DNA of 64,000 nt from contig NC_061510.1 of NCBI RefSeq assembly GCF_022539505.1, positions 397,154,249 to 397,218,248 of the forward strand. Direction: 5' to 3'. Position numbers and translations under genes: made by a program. Position 1 is the stretch's first letter, and each line of letters starts with the position of its first letter. Source of the stretch: Lolium rigidum (taxonomy: Eukaryota > Streptophyta > Magnoliopsida > Poales > Poaceae). Below, piece by piece: positions 32,337-44,105 of the stretch. The notes under the pieces were generated by a model. It saw only the letters and a list, made by a program, of their open reading frames with translations. It did not search any database and had not been told where the DNA came from.

Positions 32337-33505
32337 AATTACCAGACGGTTATAAAAAATATGATGGTCTGCAAGATCCCGATGATTGGTTGATTGACTT
32401 CCTGGAAACAGTAAAATCATTGGGTGGATCAAGAGCAATAGCTATGCAGAGCGTTCAAGTACACCTCAGTGGAGCTGCAAGATCATGGATAAAAAAGTTA
32501 CCAGTAGGATCTATTGACAGCTGGGAAACTTTCGAGGAGCTATTCATTAAGAATTTCCGTTCCACGTGTAAAAAGCCCGCATCCATAGAGCAGTTGAGGG
32601 CTTGCAAGCAAAAGTTTGGTGAACCAATCAGGACTTACAACCAGCGGTGGAATATCATAAAAAATTCTGCTGAAAACGTATCCGACGAAAGAGCGATAGA
32701 CGCATTTGTCGCGGGAATCCAGCGACAGGACTTCATCGAGGACTTGGGCAGATCCAACCCAAAAACAATCGCGGAACTCATGGACATAGCGAATCACTGG
32801 GCAGATGGAGAAGATGCTGTGCATAATAAGCGGCACAGGTCACCCGAGGAAGACCGCAACAGAAACAATAATCAAAATAGGCGACGATGCTCTCGTCCGT
32901 GCGCAGATTACGACAATACTGGCCACGTAGCGGCCGGGTTCCGAGGAAACAATGGTGGAAAGAATCGGGAGGATTATCAGAGAAGCAACGAACAGCGCGA
33001 CGCGCCAAGTTCGAGCAGACAAAATAATCGGCCAAGGTTCCAGAGGCCATACAATATATCACCCGACGATTTCTTTAATGGACCATGTGAGATGCATTTT
33101 TATATCGACACTGAGGGAAAAAGACAGTCAGGCCACCTTCAAAAGGATTGTCGAACTTTCCAGGCGTTGCATCGGCACGCAACATACCATAACGCACATG
33201 CAGCAAATAGAGGTAACCCACAAGGGCCAAGGAGTGAGATTCACCTTCCACCTCCACCCGCAATTACCGATGAAAATCGGCATCAGCTGCAGCTGGCGGC
33301 AAACCCAGTCAATGATCCATACATCGACACAAACGGAGCGATGACCATGATCCAGAAGGGCAGACCCTCGAATAGGGCCCAGAAGGTGATTTCGCGGCAG
33401 GTGTTCATGGAGGAAAAGATGCCTCCACCAACAATCGAGTATCTGAATTGGTCGGGACACAATATTGGGTTCACGCAAGCGGACCATCCACCTCAAGTGC
33501 CATGA
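32337..33505 (+). pseudogene. Gypsy A gag core (retrotransposon gag domain)
   Basis: Begins LPDGYKKYDGLQDPDDWLID. The conserved retrotrans-gag block follows: SVQVHLSGAARSWIKKLP, WETFEELFIKNF, LRACKQKFGEPIRTYNQRW and AIDAFVAGI. An Arg/Asn-rich linker and a degenerate knuckle-like stretch (GPCEMHFYIDTEGKRQSGHL) come next. It ends at a stop at 33503-33505 while protease continues in another frame. Confidence 0.88.
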
Positions 33506-34105
33506 CCAGGGCAATCAACGCTGATCCTTCCAGCAGTAATCGCAGGATTCGATGTCTCGCGGGTGTTCATAGATGGAGGGAGCAACATAAACCTCATGTA
33601 CGCAGATACACTGAGGAAAATGAACATCTCTCTGGCAACTTAACACCAACCGACACGTGTTTTCTTGGCATCACACCCAAAAAAACCCAGTTACCCACTG
33701 GGAAATATCAATCTCGACGTTCAGTTTGGAACCCGAGACAATTACATGAGAGAGAAGCTGGAGTTTGAAGTCGTGGATTTCCCATCGCAATATCATGCCT
33801 TACTGGGACGACCAGCTTACGCTAGATTCATGGAGGCTCCCCGGACCCAAGGGCCCAATCACAGTGAAGGGAAGTTTTGCCCTGGCAGATAAGTGCGACA
33901 AGGAGTTTCATCGGATGTCAGAAACCTTCGGGATGCAGGCAGAGTACATGGAGTCGAAGTTAACAACTGATTATGACGTGCTACGCGACGGAGGAAGGCC
34001 ACTTAAGGAGCAAACTTTCGACACCACAAAAAACTCAAAGGAAGTACAGATTCACCCGACGGATCCTAAGAAGCTAGACGACGCAACAAACATGGATAGC
34101 GCATA
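33506..34105 (+). pseudogene. Gypsy A protease region, frameshifted
   Basis: The protease core appears as VFIDGGSNINLMYADTLRKM near 33570-33625, with the plant Gypsy D-G-G-S form of the active site, then LEFEVVDFPSQYHALLGRPA near 33760-33820. The pieces lie in at least two frames, so no full protease can be read. Confidence 0.8.
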
Positions 34106-35110
34106 GGAAAGCGCGCTCGTCGAGTTCCTCCGTGAGCGCTGGGAAATCTTCGCACGGTGTCCAGCTGACATGCCAGGATTACCCAGGGAACTTGCCGAGC
34201 ACCCGCTTAATCTGGATCCACGAGCTAGGCCGATACGACAACCTTTGCGGCCAATCCATAAAGCTATGCTATCTGAGATTAACCGTCTTAGAGAGGCAGG
34301 ATTTATCAAGGAACTACACACTGAAGCCACGTGGGTAGCTAACCCAGTGCTGGTCCCGAAGGAAAACACGAAAGTCCTTCGCATGTGCGTCAACTTCACA
34401 TGCCTCAATAAACATTGTCCAAAGGATCACTTCCCCCTCCCGAGGATCGACCAAATTATCGACTCCACGGCAGGCTGTGAACGTCTTTCCTTCCTGGACG
34501 CATACTCTGGTTACAACCAGATCCGATTGAAAGAAGAAGATGAAGTCAAAAAAGCTTTTATAACCCCTTATGGCGTGTTCTGTTACAGAACAATGCCTTT
34601 TGGGCTGAAAAACGCAAGAGCAACATATCAGCGGATGATGCAGAAATGTCTTGCCACGCAGATTGGCAAAAAAGTTCAAGTGTACATCGATGATGTCTTC
34701 ATAACAACAAAGCAAGGATCCTCGTTGATCGACGATCTCAAGGAAATTTTTGACAACCTCGATAAGTTCTGCCTCAAGCTGAACCCGACGAAATGCTCTT
34801 TTGACGTCCCTGCAGGAGAGCTTCTCGGGTTTCTGGTATCAGCAAGAGGAATCGAGGCTAACCCCGAGAAAATTCAAGCCATCATAACGATGAGGAAGCC
34901 AACCAAGCTCAAGGAAATACAACAACTAACTGGGCGAGTCGCGCTTTAAGCAGATTCGTCGCCAGGTTGGGAGAAAAAGCGTTGCCATTTTACGCGTTGA
35001 TCAAGCAAGGGGAAAAGTTCGAGTGGAATGAAGAAGCAGATAGAGCTTTTGAGGACCTCAAGAGGACAATCACGAGACCCCCAATACTGGTGGCTCCAAA
35101 AGATAAATAA
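34106..35110 (+). pseudogene. Gypsy A reverse transcriptase
   Basis: The frame through 34170-34949 carries the RT blocks: EINRLREAGFIKELH, LRMCVNFTCLNKHCPKDHFP, LSFLDAYSGYNQIRL, FCYRTMPFGLKNARATYQ and VYIDDVFITT with both catalytic Asp present, then LLGFLVSARGIEANPEKI. The thumb continues after a frame change near 34945 (SRFVARLGEKALPFYALIKQ) and meets a stop near 35108. The catalytic core is whole but the polyprotein is broken on both sides. Confidence 0.92.
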
Positions 35111-35960
35111 CCTCTCCTTTTATATATTGCGGCCACACCTCAGGTGGTCAGCACGGTCCTTGTGGTGGAAAGATAAGAAGAAGGAAAAATCCATGGAGTC
35201 CAGCGTCCGGTATACTTCATCAGTGAAGTTTTATTGCCATCGAAGCAACGTTACCCGCAATATCAGAAGTTGGCATATGGCGTGTTTACAATGGCAAGAA
35301 AGTTGCGACACTACTTTTCGGCACACCCAATAGTGGTTTTCAATGAGGCACCTCTCTCCAACATCTTGAACAATCCAGAGGCCACAGGGCGCGTCTCCCT
35401 TTGAGGCATAAAACTTTCCCCTCGAGACATCACGTATGAAAAAAGAAAAGCAATAAGTCACAAATTCTGCCAGATTTTATCGCAGAGTGGATGCAGCTGC
35501 AAAACACGGGACCTCCGGATTTATCGAGTACTTGGACCATGAACTTCGACGGGTCCAAAAGATTAGAGGGAGCTGGAGCAGGCGTAATACTCGTTTCACC
35601 TCAAGGCGACAAATGAAGTATATAATGCGGATGACGTTCCCTAACGCGTCCAACAATGAGGCAGAATACGAAGCACTCATACACAGGATGAAGATGGCAA
35701 AGGCGTGTGGTGCTACTCGCCTTAAAATCTTTGGCGACTCCCAGCTGATAGCACAACAGGTGATGAACAAGTGCGACGCAGTCAATGATAGCATGATGGC
35801 ATACAAAGAAGTCTACAATGAACTCGAGAAACTCTTTGACGGGTGCGAAGTTAACCATATCAGCAGACTCAGCAACGATGAAGCCGATGTTTTGGTAAAT
35901 ATCGGGTCGCAGTGTTTGCCGATACCACCTGGCGTGTTTTGGGAAGAGATGAGTGAGAGG
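35111..35960 (+). pseudogene. Gypsy A RNase H, with stops and frameshifts
   Basis: The connection region (SAHPIVVFNEAPLSNIL) is followed by RNase H in two frames: MNFDGSKRLEGAGAGVILVS from 35539, then after about 35613 NASNNEAEYEALIHRM, LKIFGDSQLIAQQVM and RLSNDEADVL. The D-E-D-D set can be located. Stops near 35160 and 35403 and the frame change at about 35613 disable it. Confidence 0.85.
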
Positions 35961-36219
35961 TCCACCAAGCCAAAGAAAGCACCAAAGCAGCCGAAGAAAC
36001 ATGAGAAGCCCAAGAAAGGCTCGGGGGCTCCAGAAAACACCGAGACCAGTATGTCGGAAGATGAGGAGGAATCACATGAAGTCATGATGATAGAAATTCC
36101 TTGGATGCAGGTTTACATAGCATATATCATAAGGAAAGAAATACCCCAAGATCCAGTTGAGGCAAGATGGGTCATCAGACGCTCAAAAGCTTTTACTGTG
36201 GTCAAAGGGGAGCTGTACA

Positions 36220-37345
36220 AACGAAGTACATCAGGAGTACTTCAAAGATGCGTCACACCCGAAGAAGGAAGACTTATACTCAAGGATGTGCACGAAGGAA
36301 TATGTGGCCATCATGCAAGCAGCCGAGCAATAGCATCCAAAGTTTTCAGGGCAGGATTCTACTAGCTGACAGCAATAGAAGATGCAAAAAATATAGTGCG
36401 CACGTGCGATGCGTGTCAACGGTTTGCGGCAAAGCCTCATTCTCCGGCAACAGAGTTGATGCCAATACCACTGGCTTGGCCTTTCGCATAATGGGGTCTC
36501 GACATGGTGGGAAAACTACACAAAGCTTTGCTAGGAGGATATGTATATCTCCTTGTGGTTGTCGACAAGTTCACCAAGTGGATCGAAGCAGTACCAGTAA
36601 CTTCGGCAGATGCAGCATCGATGGTGAGCTTCATCAAGGGCATAGTTTTTCGGTTCAGTGTCCCTAACAGCATAGTTACAGACAACGGCAGCAACTTCAC
36701 ATCAAAAGAGTTCAAGGCATACTGTGCAGAAGTGGGCATCAAATTACACTTTGCATCGATGGCACACCCGCAAACCAATGGCCAAGTCGAAAAAGCAAAC
36801 GGCATAATCTGCAATGGAATCAAGAAACGATTGTTGACACCATTGGAAAAAGCTCGACACACGTGGCCTGAAGAGTTGCCTAGCATATTATGGAGCATAC
36901 ACACTACACCGAACACAGCAACACAAGAAACCTCGTTTTTGTTGCTCCATGGAGCGGAGGCAGTACTCCCGATAGAAATAGAGCACGACTCCCCGAGAGT
37001 GGCAGAGTATGATGAAGAAACGTCGAGAAAGGCGCTGGAAGATGATGTCGATGCACTCGATGAAGCTAGAGACGAGGTGTTATCAAGAGTCACCACGTCC
37101 CAATAGAATTTGAAAAACTACCACAGTCGACGTCCGCGACCAAGGTCTTTTCAAGTTGGCGACCTGGTTCTTCGACTCACCTAGGACAGTCACGAGAAAT
37201 TTGAGTCTCCATGGATAGGACCATACATCATCACCGAAGTAATTCTAGGAGGCGCATATAGATTGAAGGACAAGAAGACAGAGAAGGAGGAATCAAACCC
37301 CTAGAACGTGGCGCAGCTCAGGCGTTTTTACGCATAGGAGCCGGA
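36220..37345 (+). pseudogene. Gypsy A integrase
   Basis: Zinc-binding part (VHEGICGHHASSRAIASKVF, then CDACQRFA), catalytic core with Asp in VVVDKFTKWIEAVP, Asp in VTDNGSNFTSKEF and Glu in TNGQVEKANGI, then HTTPNTATQETSFLL. Stops at about 36363 (after AGFY) and 36489 (before WGLDMVG) and a later frameshift near 37105 break it. The C-terminal part (FQVGDLVLRLT-like words) is fragmentary to about 37340. The DDE triad is intact. Confidence 0.88.
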
Positions 37346-37766
37346 ATATAGTTACATATGTAAACATACAATGTACTGAAAAGCTCGTGAGTTTTCAGAC
37401 GCACTCTTTTCCTTTCAGGGCATCGAGTGTGGCTGAAAGGTTTTTAATGAGGCGGGCTCGCGATGTTGCAATATAGTAAAAATATTGGTGATAGACATCT
37501 TTTTCTTCGATAGGCTCGGGGGCTCGCAACCCGTAGATTGTACAATATATACTCGACATTCACAATATATAACTCACAGGTTATTTGCCTTGGTTTAAAA
37601 ACCTCGCAAGCAACAAACATAGATACGCCTACCGAAACACTCGGGGGCTAGAGGAGGAGAAAAAAAAAATGCAACTCGCTTCGACTATACATAGTTCTCG
37701 CAATATATACAAGATCTCGCCTTTATTTCAGGAAAAAACTTGGCAGAAGGGAAAAATCTTCAATCT

Positions 37767-38825
37767 TCAATCATCTTTCATCAGGTCATCTATGTTTATC
37801 CTTTCATCTTCCGCAGATGCACCCATGGAATCAGCATAGTGGTTTTCAGTAAAGAAAGCAACATCCATCCGAAGAAGATCTTCAATCATCTTTTCAGCCA
37901 CGGGAGTCACCACGTCATTGATCTTGTCGACGTTCCTTCTCCGTTTCCATAATCTGGCATGACAAAGATCAACAATGTTGGACATGTTCAACTTCGGGTA
38001 GCTGATCTGCAGCATGATCATAGCAAATCTAGCACCAGCCATTAACTGGGCCTTCACAAAACCATGGATTCGATGAACACTTTTGAATTTATCCATCAAG
38101 TCAGAAAGAGTTTTGGGCTGAATATTCCGAGGAAACATGGCATTGTAAACCATGGCCAGTGTCTTTGTGTAGAAGTTGAGATATTCTCGAACCTGAGCAG
38201 CACGATCTTGGAATCGCACAATTTTTTGGGTTCGGTCTGGAGTAGCCCAAAAATTGGCGTTGTTCTGCAGAGCAAGTTGAATAAGAACATCGGACCTCGC
38301 ATCAACACGTTGATCCTCGGCAGCAGCGTCCAAAAAGGAGCCTAACCATGTCAAAGGATACAATTAGGTTTGCAAAAGTACATACGGATAGCAAACAGAA
38401 GAATACAAGAGATGAAACTTACCCGCCATATCCAGGCTTGCGTCAGTCAGCAGCTCAAGCATATAATTTTCTCGAGAGGTAGCCTGTAAAGCTTCGGCAA
38501 CCGCAAATTCTTTCAAGTCTAAGGCTTCTTGAGCCTGGTGAAGAGCTATTTTCTCCCTCTCGGAAGATTTGCGGGATTGATCCATGACAATAATGGATTG
38601 CTTCTTCATGGCCTGGAGTTGTTGTCGAAGTTCAGTTAATTCTAGTTGAGCCGGGTTCAAGGATGAGGAATCATCGAGCAAAACATCGTCAACTATCCGT
38701 TTAGAGCGAGAACTTGCAGGGGAAGCACATGACGGTCTAGCAGTCTTAGAGTAATTATCAAACACAACCTGGAAGAAAAGAAAAAGTCGACATGAATTAC
38801 CACACAAGGATTCCTTTCTTTTCAT
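37767..38825 (-). pseudogene. Gypsy A antisense gene 2 (two exons visible)
   Basis: Minus-strand frames at about 38430-38775 (LNPAQLELTELRQQLQAMKK, a coiled coil, and EREKIALHQAQEALDLKEFA) and 37767-38345 (LDAAAEDQRVDARSDVLIQL, FPRNIQPKTLSDLMDKF, MLQISYPKLNMSNIVDLCHA). They match the C-terminal parts of the extra antisense gene that Tat-like Gypsy elements of grasses carry between integrase and 3' LTR. Role unknown. Splice junctions near 38345 and 38430 are plausible (minus-strand ACTTACCCG-like donor at about 38425). Confidence 0.6.
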
Positions 38826-38961
38826 TCATAAATTGGGATATTTACATAAGTCGGGATTCATTACAAAAGGTAGATTCCTAGTGAGTCGACAAAAGCAGTC
38901 GCATATCACATAGATATCAACAATTACCAAAAGAGAAAAAAGAACGGAGGGATAAGTTGGT

Positions 38962-41585
38962 CTACTTGACCTCCGAGGAGAGAATCTTCTTAGAGTGCGG
39001 CTTGGCAGCCTTCACCAAGGACTTCCACTTCTCCTTGTTGATTCCCTTTGTTTCGCAAGCCTTCGCCCAGTCGACATTCTGCTGACTTTCGGCAACCAGG
39101 GCTATGGTCCCTTCGACTCCAACCTTCAAATTCTCTTGCTGAAAAGCCAATCCAAGATCCTCCTTGGGTAGGAAGCGCCTGGCAAGCTCGGAAAAAATCT
39201 TCGGCTGCGTCTGCTTTGGGAAGAAATAGGGGAAGAGGCGCGTGAGCGCAGCTCGCGCATCGGAAATGTTGTTGCGCGCCAAATCCCCATGAAGCTCAAG
39301 GATCGAGAGGGTGTCGAGAAGACGGTCTTCTTGGGATTCATGAAGGGTGAAATCTTCACCCATCTTTCCTGCTGGAACAAGATTCGGGTTCGTCAAAATA
39401 TGCAAGAAAGATAATCTTAGAAGAAGTTTAGAAAATAAGATCAAGGAACTTACTAACAAACAGTCGGTTCTGAGACTCTAAGCGATCTATGATGGCCTCC
39501 TCATTGAGTCATCTTCTCGCTTAAAGCATTCTCAGCATGATGGAGCCTCTTGCGAACATCTCCAACAGAAGCAGCGTCTTGCTCAGCCTTCTTGCGAGCC
39601 GTCTCGCTTTGTTCAAGCTTAAGAGGAAGATCATCATCGCGTTTGTTGGCTTTGCCGAGAGCCTCTAGTAGAAGGAGGCGCAGGAATTTAAAGTCAAAAT
39701 ACAACATAGTTTAGCTGAGGAAAAATAAATATATTTCATCCGCAGCAAGCAAGGTTTACCTTTCAAGTCTTCGACAGTATCACGGTACCCGATGAATTGA
39801 GTACCGATATTGATGAAATGTTTCGTTAGAGGCTGAAAAAAGAAAGTCAAGAGACAGGTTCAGAAAAATGAGACTGACATCCTTAAAGACAGCCGTAAAA
39901 AAAATTACATCATCCAAGGGAGGAGTCGTAGAACTCTCGGCCACAAAGTCGTGGCTCTCGCCAAGCCCAATCCTTGGTCTTTTCGGCGAAGAGGCTCGGG
40001 GGCTGGCGATAGGAGTCGACATTTCCAAGTCTTGAGGGTGAGGAGGCGAGGTTTCCTCACCAGCACGGCGTGCTTCAGAAAAGAACTACGGTATTTGACG
40101 TGCTCGTTGGAGCCATCACATTGGCAGCGGTTTCTTCTTCCTCCTCTTCGCCACTGTCAATAAAGAAACATGAGAATATTCACAAGAAATATACAAACTA
40201 GGAAGCGGCGTAACTTACGAGCTAATGATAGCATCGTCATAAGGGTAGAAGCCACCCTCTTCTCCGGGAGAAGTTTCCTTGGCAGGTGACCCACTGGGTT
40301 TGGAAGTGCCAGAATCTTCGACTTCATCCTGTTTCCTCTTGTTGCTTGGAGAAACAGCGGAGGGACGAGAGCGTACTGATTCAGAAGCTTCTGAGTTAGT
40401 CTCTTTTTCGGAGGAAGCCACGGATTTGTGAGATCCTGCGACTTCACTCTCAGGATGAGAGGGTTCTTGTGAATCATCGGTAACGACGACTCGCTCCTCT
40501 ACCTCACCACCTTCAGGGAGGGGAGGAAGAGATGTGAAAGTTTGATGGTTCTATCGAACAAAACAAAAATAAAAACCAAGGTGTAAGGTCATAACATAGC
40601 AAGTCGAAAAATAGTAGTACAACTCGAGAGAGAAACCACTTACTTCGGGAGGCGCGTGGTTGCTGCTATACGGTGTCACGCGGCAGGAGGATGGAACACT
40701 ATGTTTTTTGCTCAACGAGGTAAAGCGTCGGACTAGCTATTCCAGATCTTTCACAGAGAGATCTTTGGACAAGCGATCAAGATCTTCCTCGCCAGTATAC
40801 ATCCCGAGGGGTTTTTTGCGAGCCTACAGAGGCTGCACCCTGATCCTAAGGAAGTGTGTAGTAATTTGAACACCCGACAGTTCCTTACCGCGGGTGTTGT
40901 GGAGTTCATGGATGCACTTCATCAGAGCATCGGTGGCTGATCTTTCTCTGGCAGTGACTTCAATGTCCCAAGAACGGCGCCTGAGGATTTTTGCGATACC
41001 ATCAAAGGGAGAATTGTTGTATTCTTGAGAGTTGTTCTGCTCCTCTCGGATGTACAGCCATCTCCTGCGCCAACCCTGGACGGAGTCGGGGAATTTGACG
41101 TCGAAGTAGTCGACGTCGGAACGGATGCAAATAACAACACCGCCGACATTGTAGGCGATGTTGCGAGAGCTGTTGCGGTGAAGGTAGAAGATGTGTTTGC
41201 ACAGGCCCCAATGAGGGTGGGTCCCGAGAAAGCATTCACACAAGGTGATAAAGATAGAGATGTGGAGGATGGAGTTGGGAGTCAGATGATGAAGCCGATT
41301 CCCATAAATGAATAGCAATCCACGAAGGAACTCATGAATGGGGGTGGAAACGCCGCGGATGAGGTGGTCGATGAATGTTACCCGGTATCCGATGCGAGGC
41401 GTAGGGAAGCTTTCATCCCCAGGAAAGATCAGCGCCTCTTCTTTCTTCATCGGCCCAAGCTTCTTGAGGGCGCTCACGTCTTGGTTTGAGATCGTGGATC
41501 TCTCCCATCCAGAGATCTCCGCCTCCTCTGTCGACATGCTGGTTCCTGGAGCGGTGTGCCTGAGGAGCTTGGTACATGGTGGCAT
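38962..41585 (-). pseudogene. Gypsy A antisense gene 1 (putative gypsy-type transposase/PF04195-like)
   Basis: The first exon starts at ATG 41585 and contains RIGYRVTFIDHLIRGVSTPI, HEFLRGLLFIYGNRLHHLTP, LHISIFITLCECFLGTHPHW and VDYFDVKFPDSVQGWRRRWL, the hallmark of the domain labelled putative gypsy-type transposase. It ends near 40644 at a GTAAGT donor. Later exons are seen at about 40549-40219 (Ser/Glu/Lys-rich), 40155-39905, 39835-39760, 39665-39512 (coiled coil) and 39370-38962 (ends SSEVK, stop). Two in-frame stops in exon 1 (after VQPL and after KDLE) show decay. Function of the family is not established. Confidence 0.7.
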
Positions 41586-41599
41586 TCAAACATGTGTTG

Positions 41600-43050
41600 G
41601 AGGAGAATGGAGATGAGAGGAAGCGCAAGGAGCTTGGGGACAAGCAATGGAGATTGTGCAGAGAGAGGGGAGAAGTCAAGCGGCGCAGCGAAGGGAAGGT
41701 TTGAGGAAGAAGGAGGTTATTTATACCAAGAAATCGATCCGTCGCGCCGTTGGATAAAAAGGAAATGAATCCTATGCCCTACACGTGTCTACATGGGTAA
41801 AAACGTATATTCACTGTGAAGTTACTGGACATGCGCTGCAACGCGCGTGCCGGAAAAAGAGGAGAACGTGTGTCCCCCACTCCTGCGACGTGTCAAAGGC
41901 ACAGAAGTTTGGACCCACATATCAGAGACACGATAGGTCTCGCACCTTCCCAATATAGAGTTCGTGGCTATCGTCAGCATTGACGTAGTCATTGGAGAAT
42001 CCCGAGTAAGTATTTCAAAATAGCGGCATGAGAACCACCAAGAATTCAAGTAAGATAACTTCGAGAGCCTTTGATCAAATACAAATATTTGTTCAAATGC
42101 TCGGGGGCTACTCTTATCCAAAGTTTTATGATTATTTCTGATAAGAGGATGGCATAAAGGACAACATGTATATGGTGGTTCAAAGAAGCTAAAAACTTGG
42201 GCCTACAGCCAAGAATAAAATACTTAACTGTAGCCTCGGGGGCTACTCCCATCGGGAGCGCGACCAGCGCTCCCGATAAAATAAAGGTCAAGTATACGTT
42301 CTTATATTTCAAAAATAGATTGAGTTAGCAAGGCAAAGTTGAGCCTACACCCAAGTATAAATATTCTAGTGTAGCCTCGGGGGCTACTCCCGACCAGCGC
42401 ACCCAATAAATTATGCAGAAGGTTATTGGATAAAAATACAGAGGAATGATCATCGTCTTACATTCTCGAGTTGGGTATAACTCGTCATGTACTCCCATCG
42501 GGAGCGTCAAGATATTGTCATCTATTGACTCGAGAAAATTGGCTATTCCAGCAGCCGATAAAGGTACTCGACAAAATATTCCTGGAGCGCGTCCGCCGCG
42601 GTAAAACCTCTGGATGCCGTAAAACTTTACGAAGGTAAGACCCCAGGTTCTGTCATGAGTGGCGTGATATCGCACTCGAATGCGCTCTGCTACTTTTTTC
42701 CGTATCAACAGATGCGAAGAAACATTCCTAGCGGACGCGCTATGGACTTTAAAAACTTAACTGGAATTCGATTCATGAGTAAGTCCTGAAGCGGCACATG
42801 ACGAATTACGCCAGTATCCCGAGGTCACGTCCAGGGACTTGAATTTGAAGTAGGTTTTTGCGGGTTTGCCACGAGAGCAGTTAACTGGTACCTGATCCGT
42901 CAGATGAACCAGCCACACTTACCATTATCCCTGTACAAGATATAAATGTCTCGAATAAATTATTTGTAAATGACTTGAAGAATTTATCGGTGAGTTGTAT
43001 GATGGAGATTTTACTTGACTCTACGATTCAAGCAAAATCTCGGGGGCTAC
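41600..43050 (+). other. Gypsy A 3' non-coding region with repeated CTCGGGGGCTACT
   Basis: No gene. The word TCGGGGGCTACT or close forms appear at about 42101, 42235, 42376 and, directly at the LTR, 43039. Two copies lie in an imperfect ~133-bp duplication (42205 and 42338) that also repeats ACTCCCATCGGGAGCG-like hairpins. Confidence 0.75.
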
Positions 43051-43440
43051 TGACATAGGCATCCCAGATGGGCCTGCCGGAGATAGTGCCAGGGGTTTAC
43101 TGGAAGCCCATTACCCGAAGATTATGAAGTCCGGAAGCCCATGAAGATGTCGACTATGGCAAGAAGAGATAGATTAGGAATATAGAGATTTGTAACTTCA
43201 CGGATCGGATTCAAAAAGTCCCTCGGCAATTGTAACTTGTGTAATACGAAACCCTCGGCTCCGCCTCCTATATAAGGGGGAGTCGAGGGACAAAGAAAGG
43301 ACCGATCTTATTGTCAATCTAACCCTAGTTTTTAGCAGTCGAGCACCTTTTAGGCTGAAACCTTCGAGATCTACTTGCCCTCTACTTCCGCGAAACCCAA
43401 GTCTACAACTTGTAGGCATTGACAAGTTAATACCTTGTCA
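43051..43440 (+). repeat. Gypsy A 3' LTR
   Basis: 390 bp, partner of 16661-17049, with the TATATAAG box at 43269-43276. Followed by the CCATC duplication. Confidence 0.92.
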
Positions 43441-43780
43441 CCATCCCCGCTCCCCACTATCCCCCGTTATAAATTTATATACATGTAAATTGATAATGTT
43501 ATAATATTATGTCCGATGTAGTATATTTTAATATTATTAAACATGTGAAACTAATATGTTGTCATTTTATCTCGTACATATTACAAAGTTGCTTATTTCT
43601 ATGTGCAAAATATGTAAGATCATACAATTACGAGAAGATCATTTGTATCTTAACGGGGAACCCGGTCCCCGTCCCGAACCCGGTGGGGATGGGGATGGGA
43701 AAAAAAACTCCCCAATTACTAAATGGGGATGGGGATGAGATGACACTCCCTGGTGGGGAGCAGACCCGTTGCCCATGATA

Positions 43781-44105
43781 TAAAGCGTTTTCCAGTTTGG
43801 AAACTCCACGATAGTGATGGTACCGATGCCTATCTTCTCGCAAAAACGTTGACCTTTCTGTTTTAATCTTGTTGAAAGAGGCTACCGACAATCAGGGACG
43901 TGCATTGCGGGGTCTATTTTTACTGGAAGCATGCAAACCGATCCTTGATTCAAGGAAATAGGCGACCGTACAACTCCGATTCCTAGTGGTGGCCGGCCAA
44001 TAATTAAGGGTCCTCGTCTTTGATTAGGATTATGACTGTGTTCTCCTTGCGATAAAATACCGTAGGGACGTGCGCGCACCTTGCAAGAATCGATCTATCC
44101 CCGCC
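43781..44105 (+). promoter_or_regulatory. Upstream region of the F-box gene
   Basis: About 325 bases between the G-rich transposon end and ATG 44106. A GATAAAATACCG at about 44050 could serve as a TATA-like element, some 50 bases before the start codon. Nothing else is supported. Confidence 0.35.

Larger units (their letters stand above)
16661..43440 (+). mobile_element. Gypsy retrotransposon A (Tat-like layout) with two nested B elements
   Basis: LTRs at 16661-17049 and 43051-43440 (389/390 bp, TG...CA) are flanked by a perfect 5-bp duplication CCATC (16656-16660, 43441-43445). After the 5' LTR comes AT and then the primer site TGGCGCCGTCTGTGGG. A purine run CGGGGGCTAC directly precedes the 3' LTR. 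Internal order is gag, protease, reverse transcriptase, RNase H, integrase, then a minus-strand gene cluster. This antisense module is typical of Tat-lineage Gypsy elements of grasses. gag is interrupted by B1 (17838-24534) and B2 (25345 to the first gap). Several stops and frameshifts in pol show it is dead. Confidence 0.92.
16536..43780. mobile_element. Short G-rich transposon split by Gypsy A (left 16536-16660, right 43441-43780)
   Basis: The left end reads AGGGATGGCAATGGGG and the right end, inverted, ATGGGCAACGGGT. Inside both ends GGGGATGGGGATGGG recurs (16631-16645; 43681-43735), giving imperfect subterminal inverted repeats. Without the Gypsy insertion it would be about 465 bp. Such GGGATGGCAATGGG termini resemble non-autonomous hAT-like families of grasses, but I found no clean 8-bp duplication, so the class is tentative. 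Confidence 0.45.
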
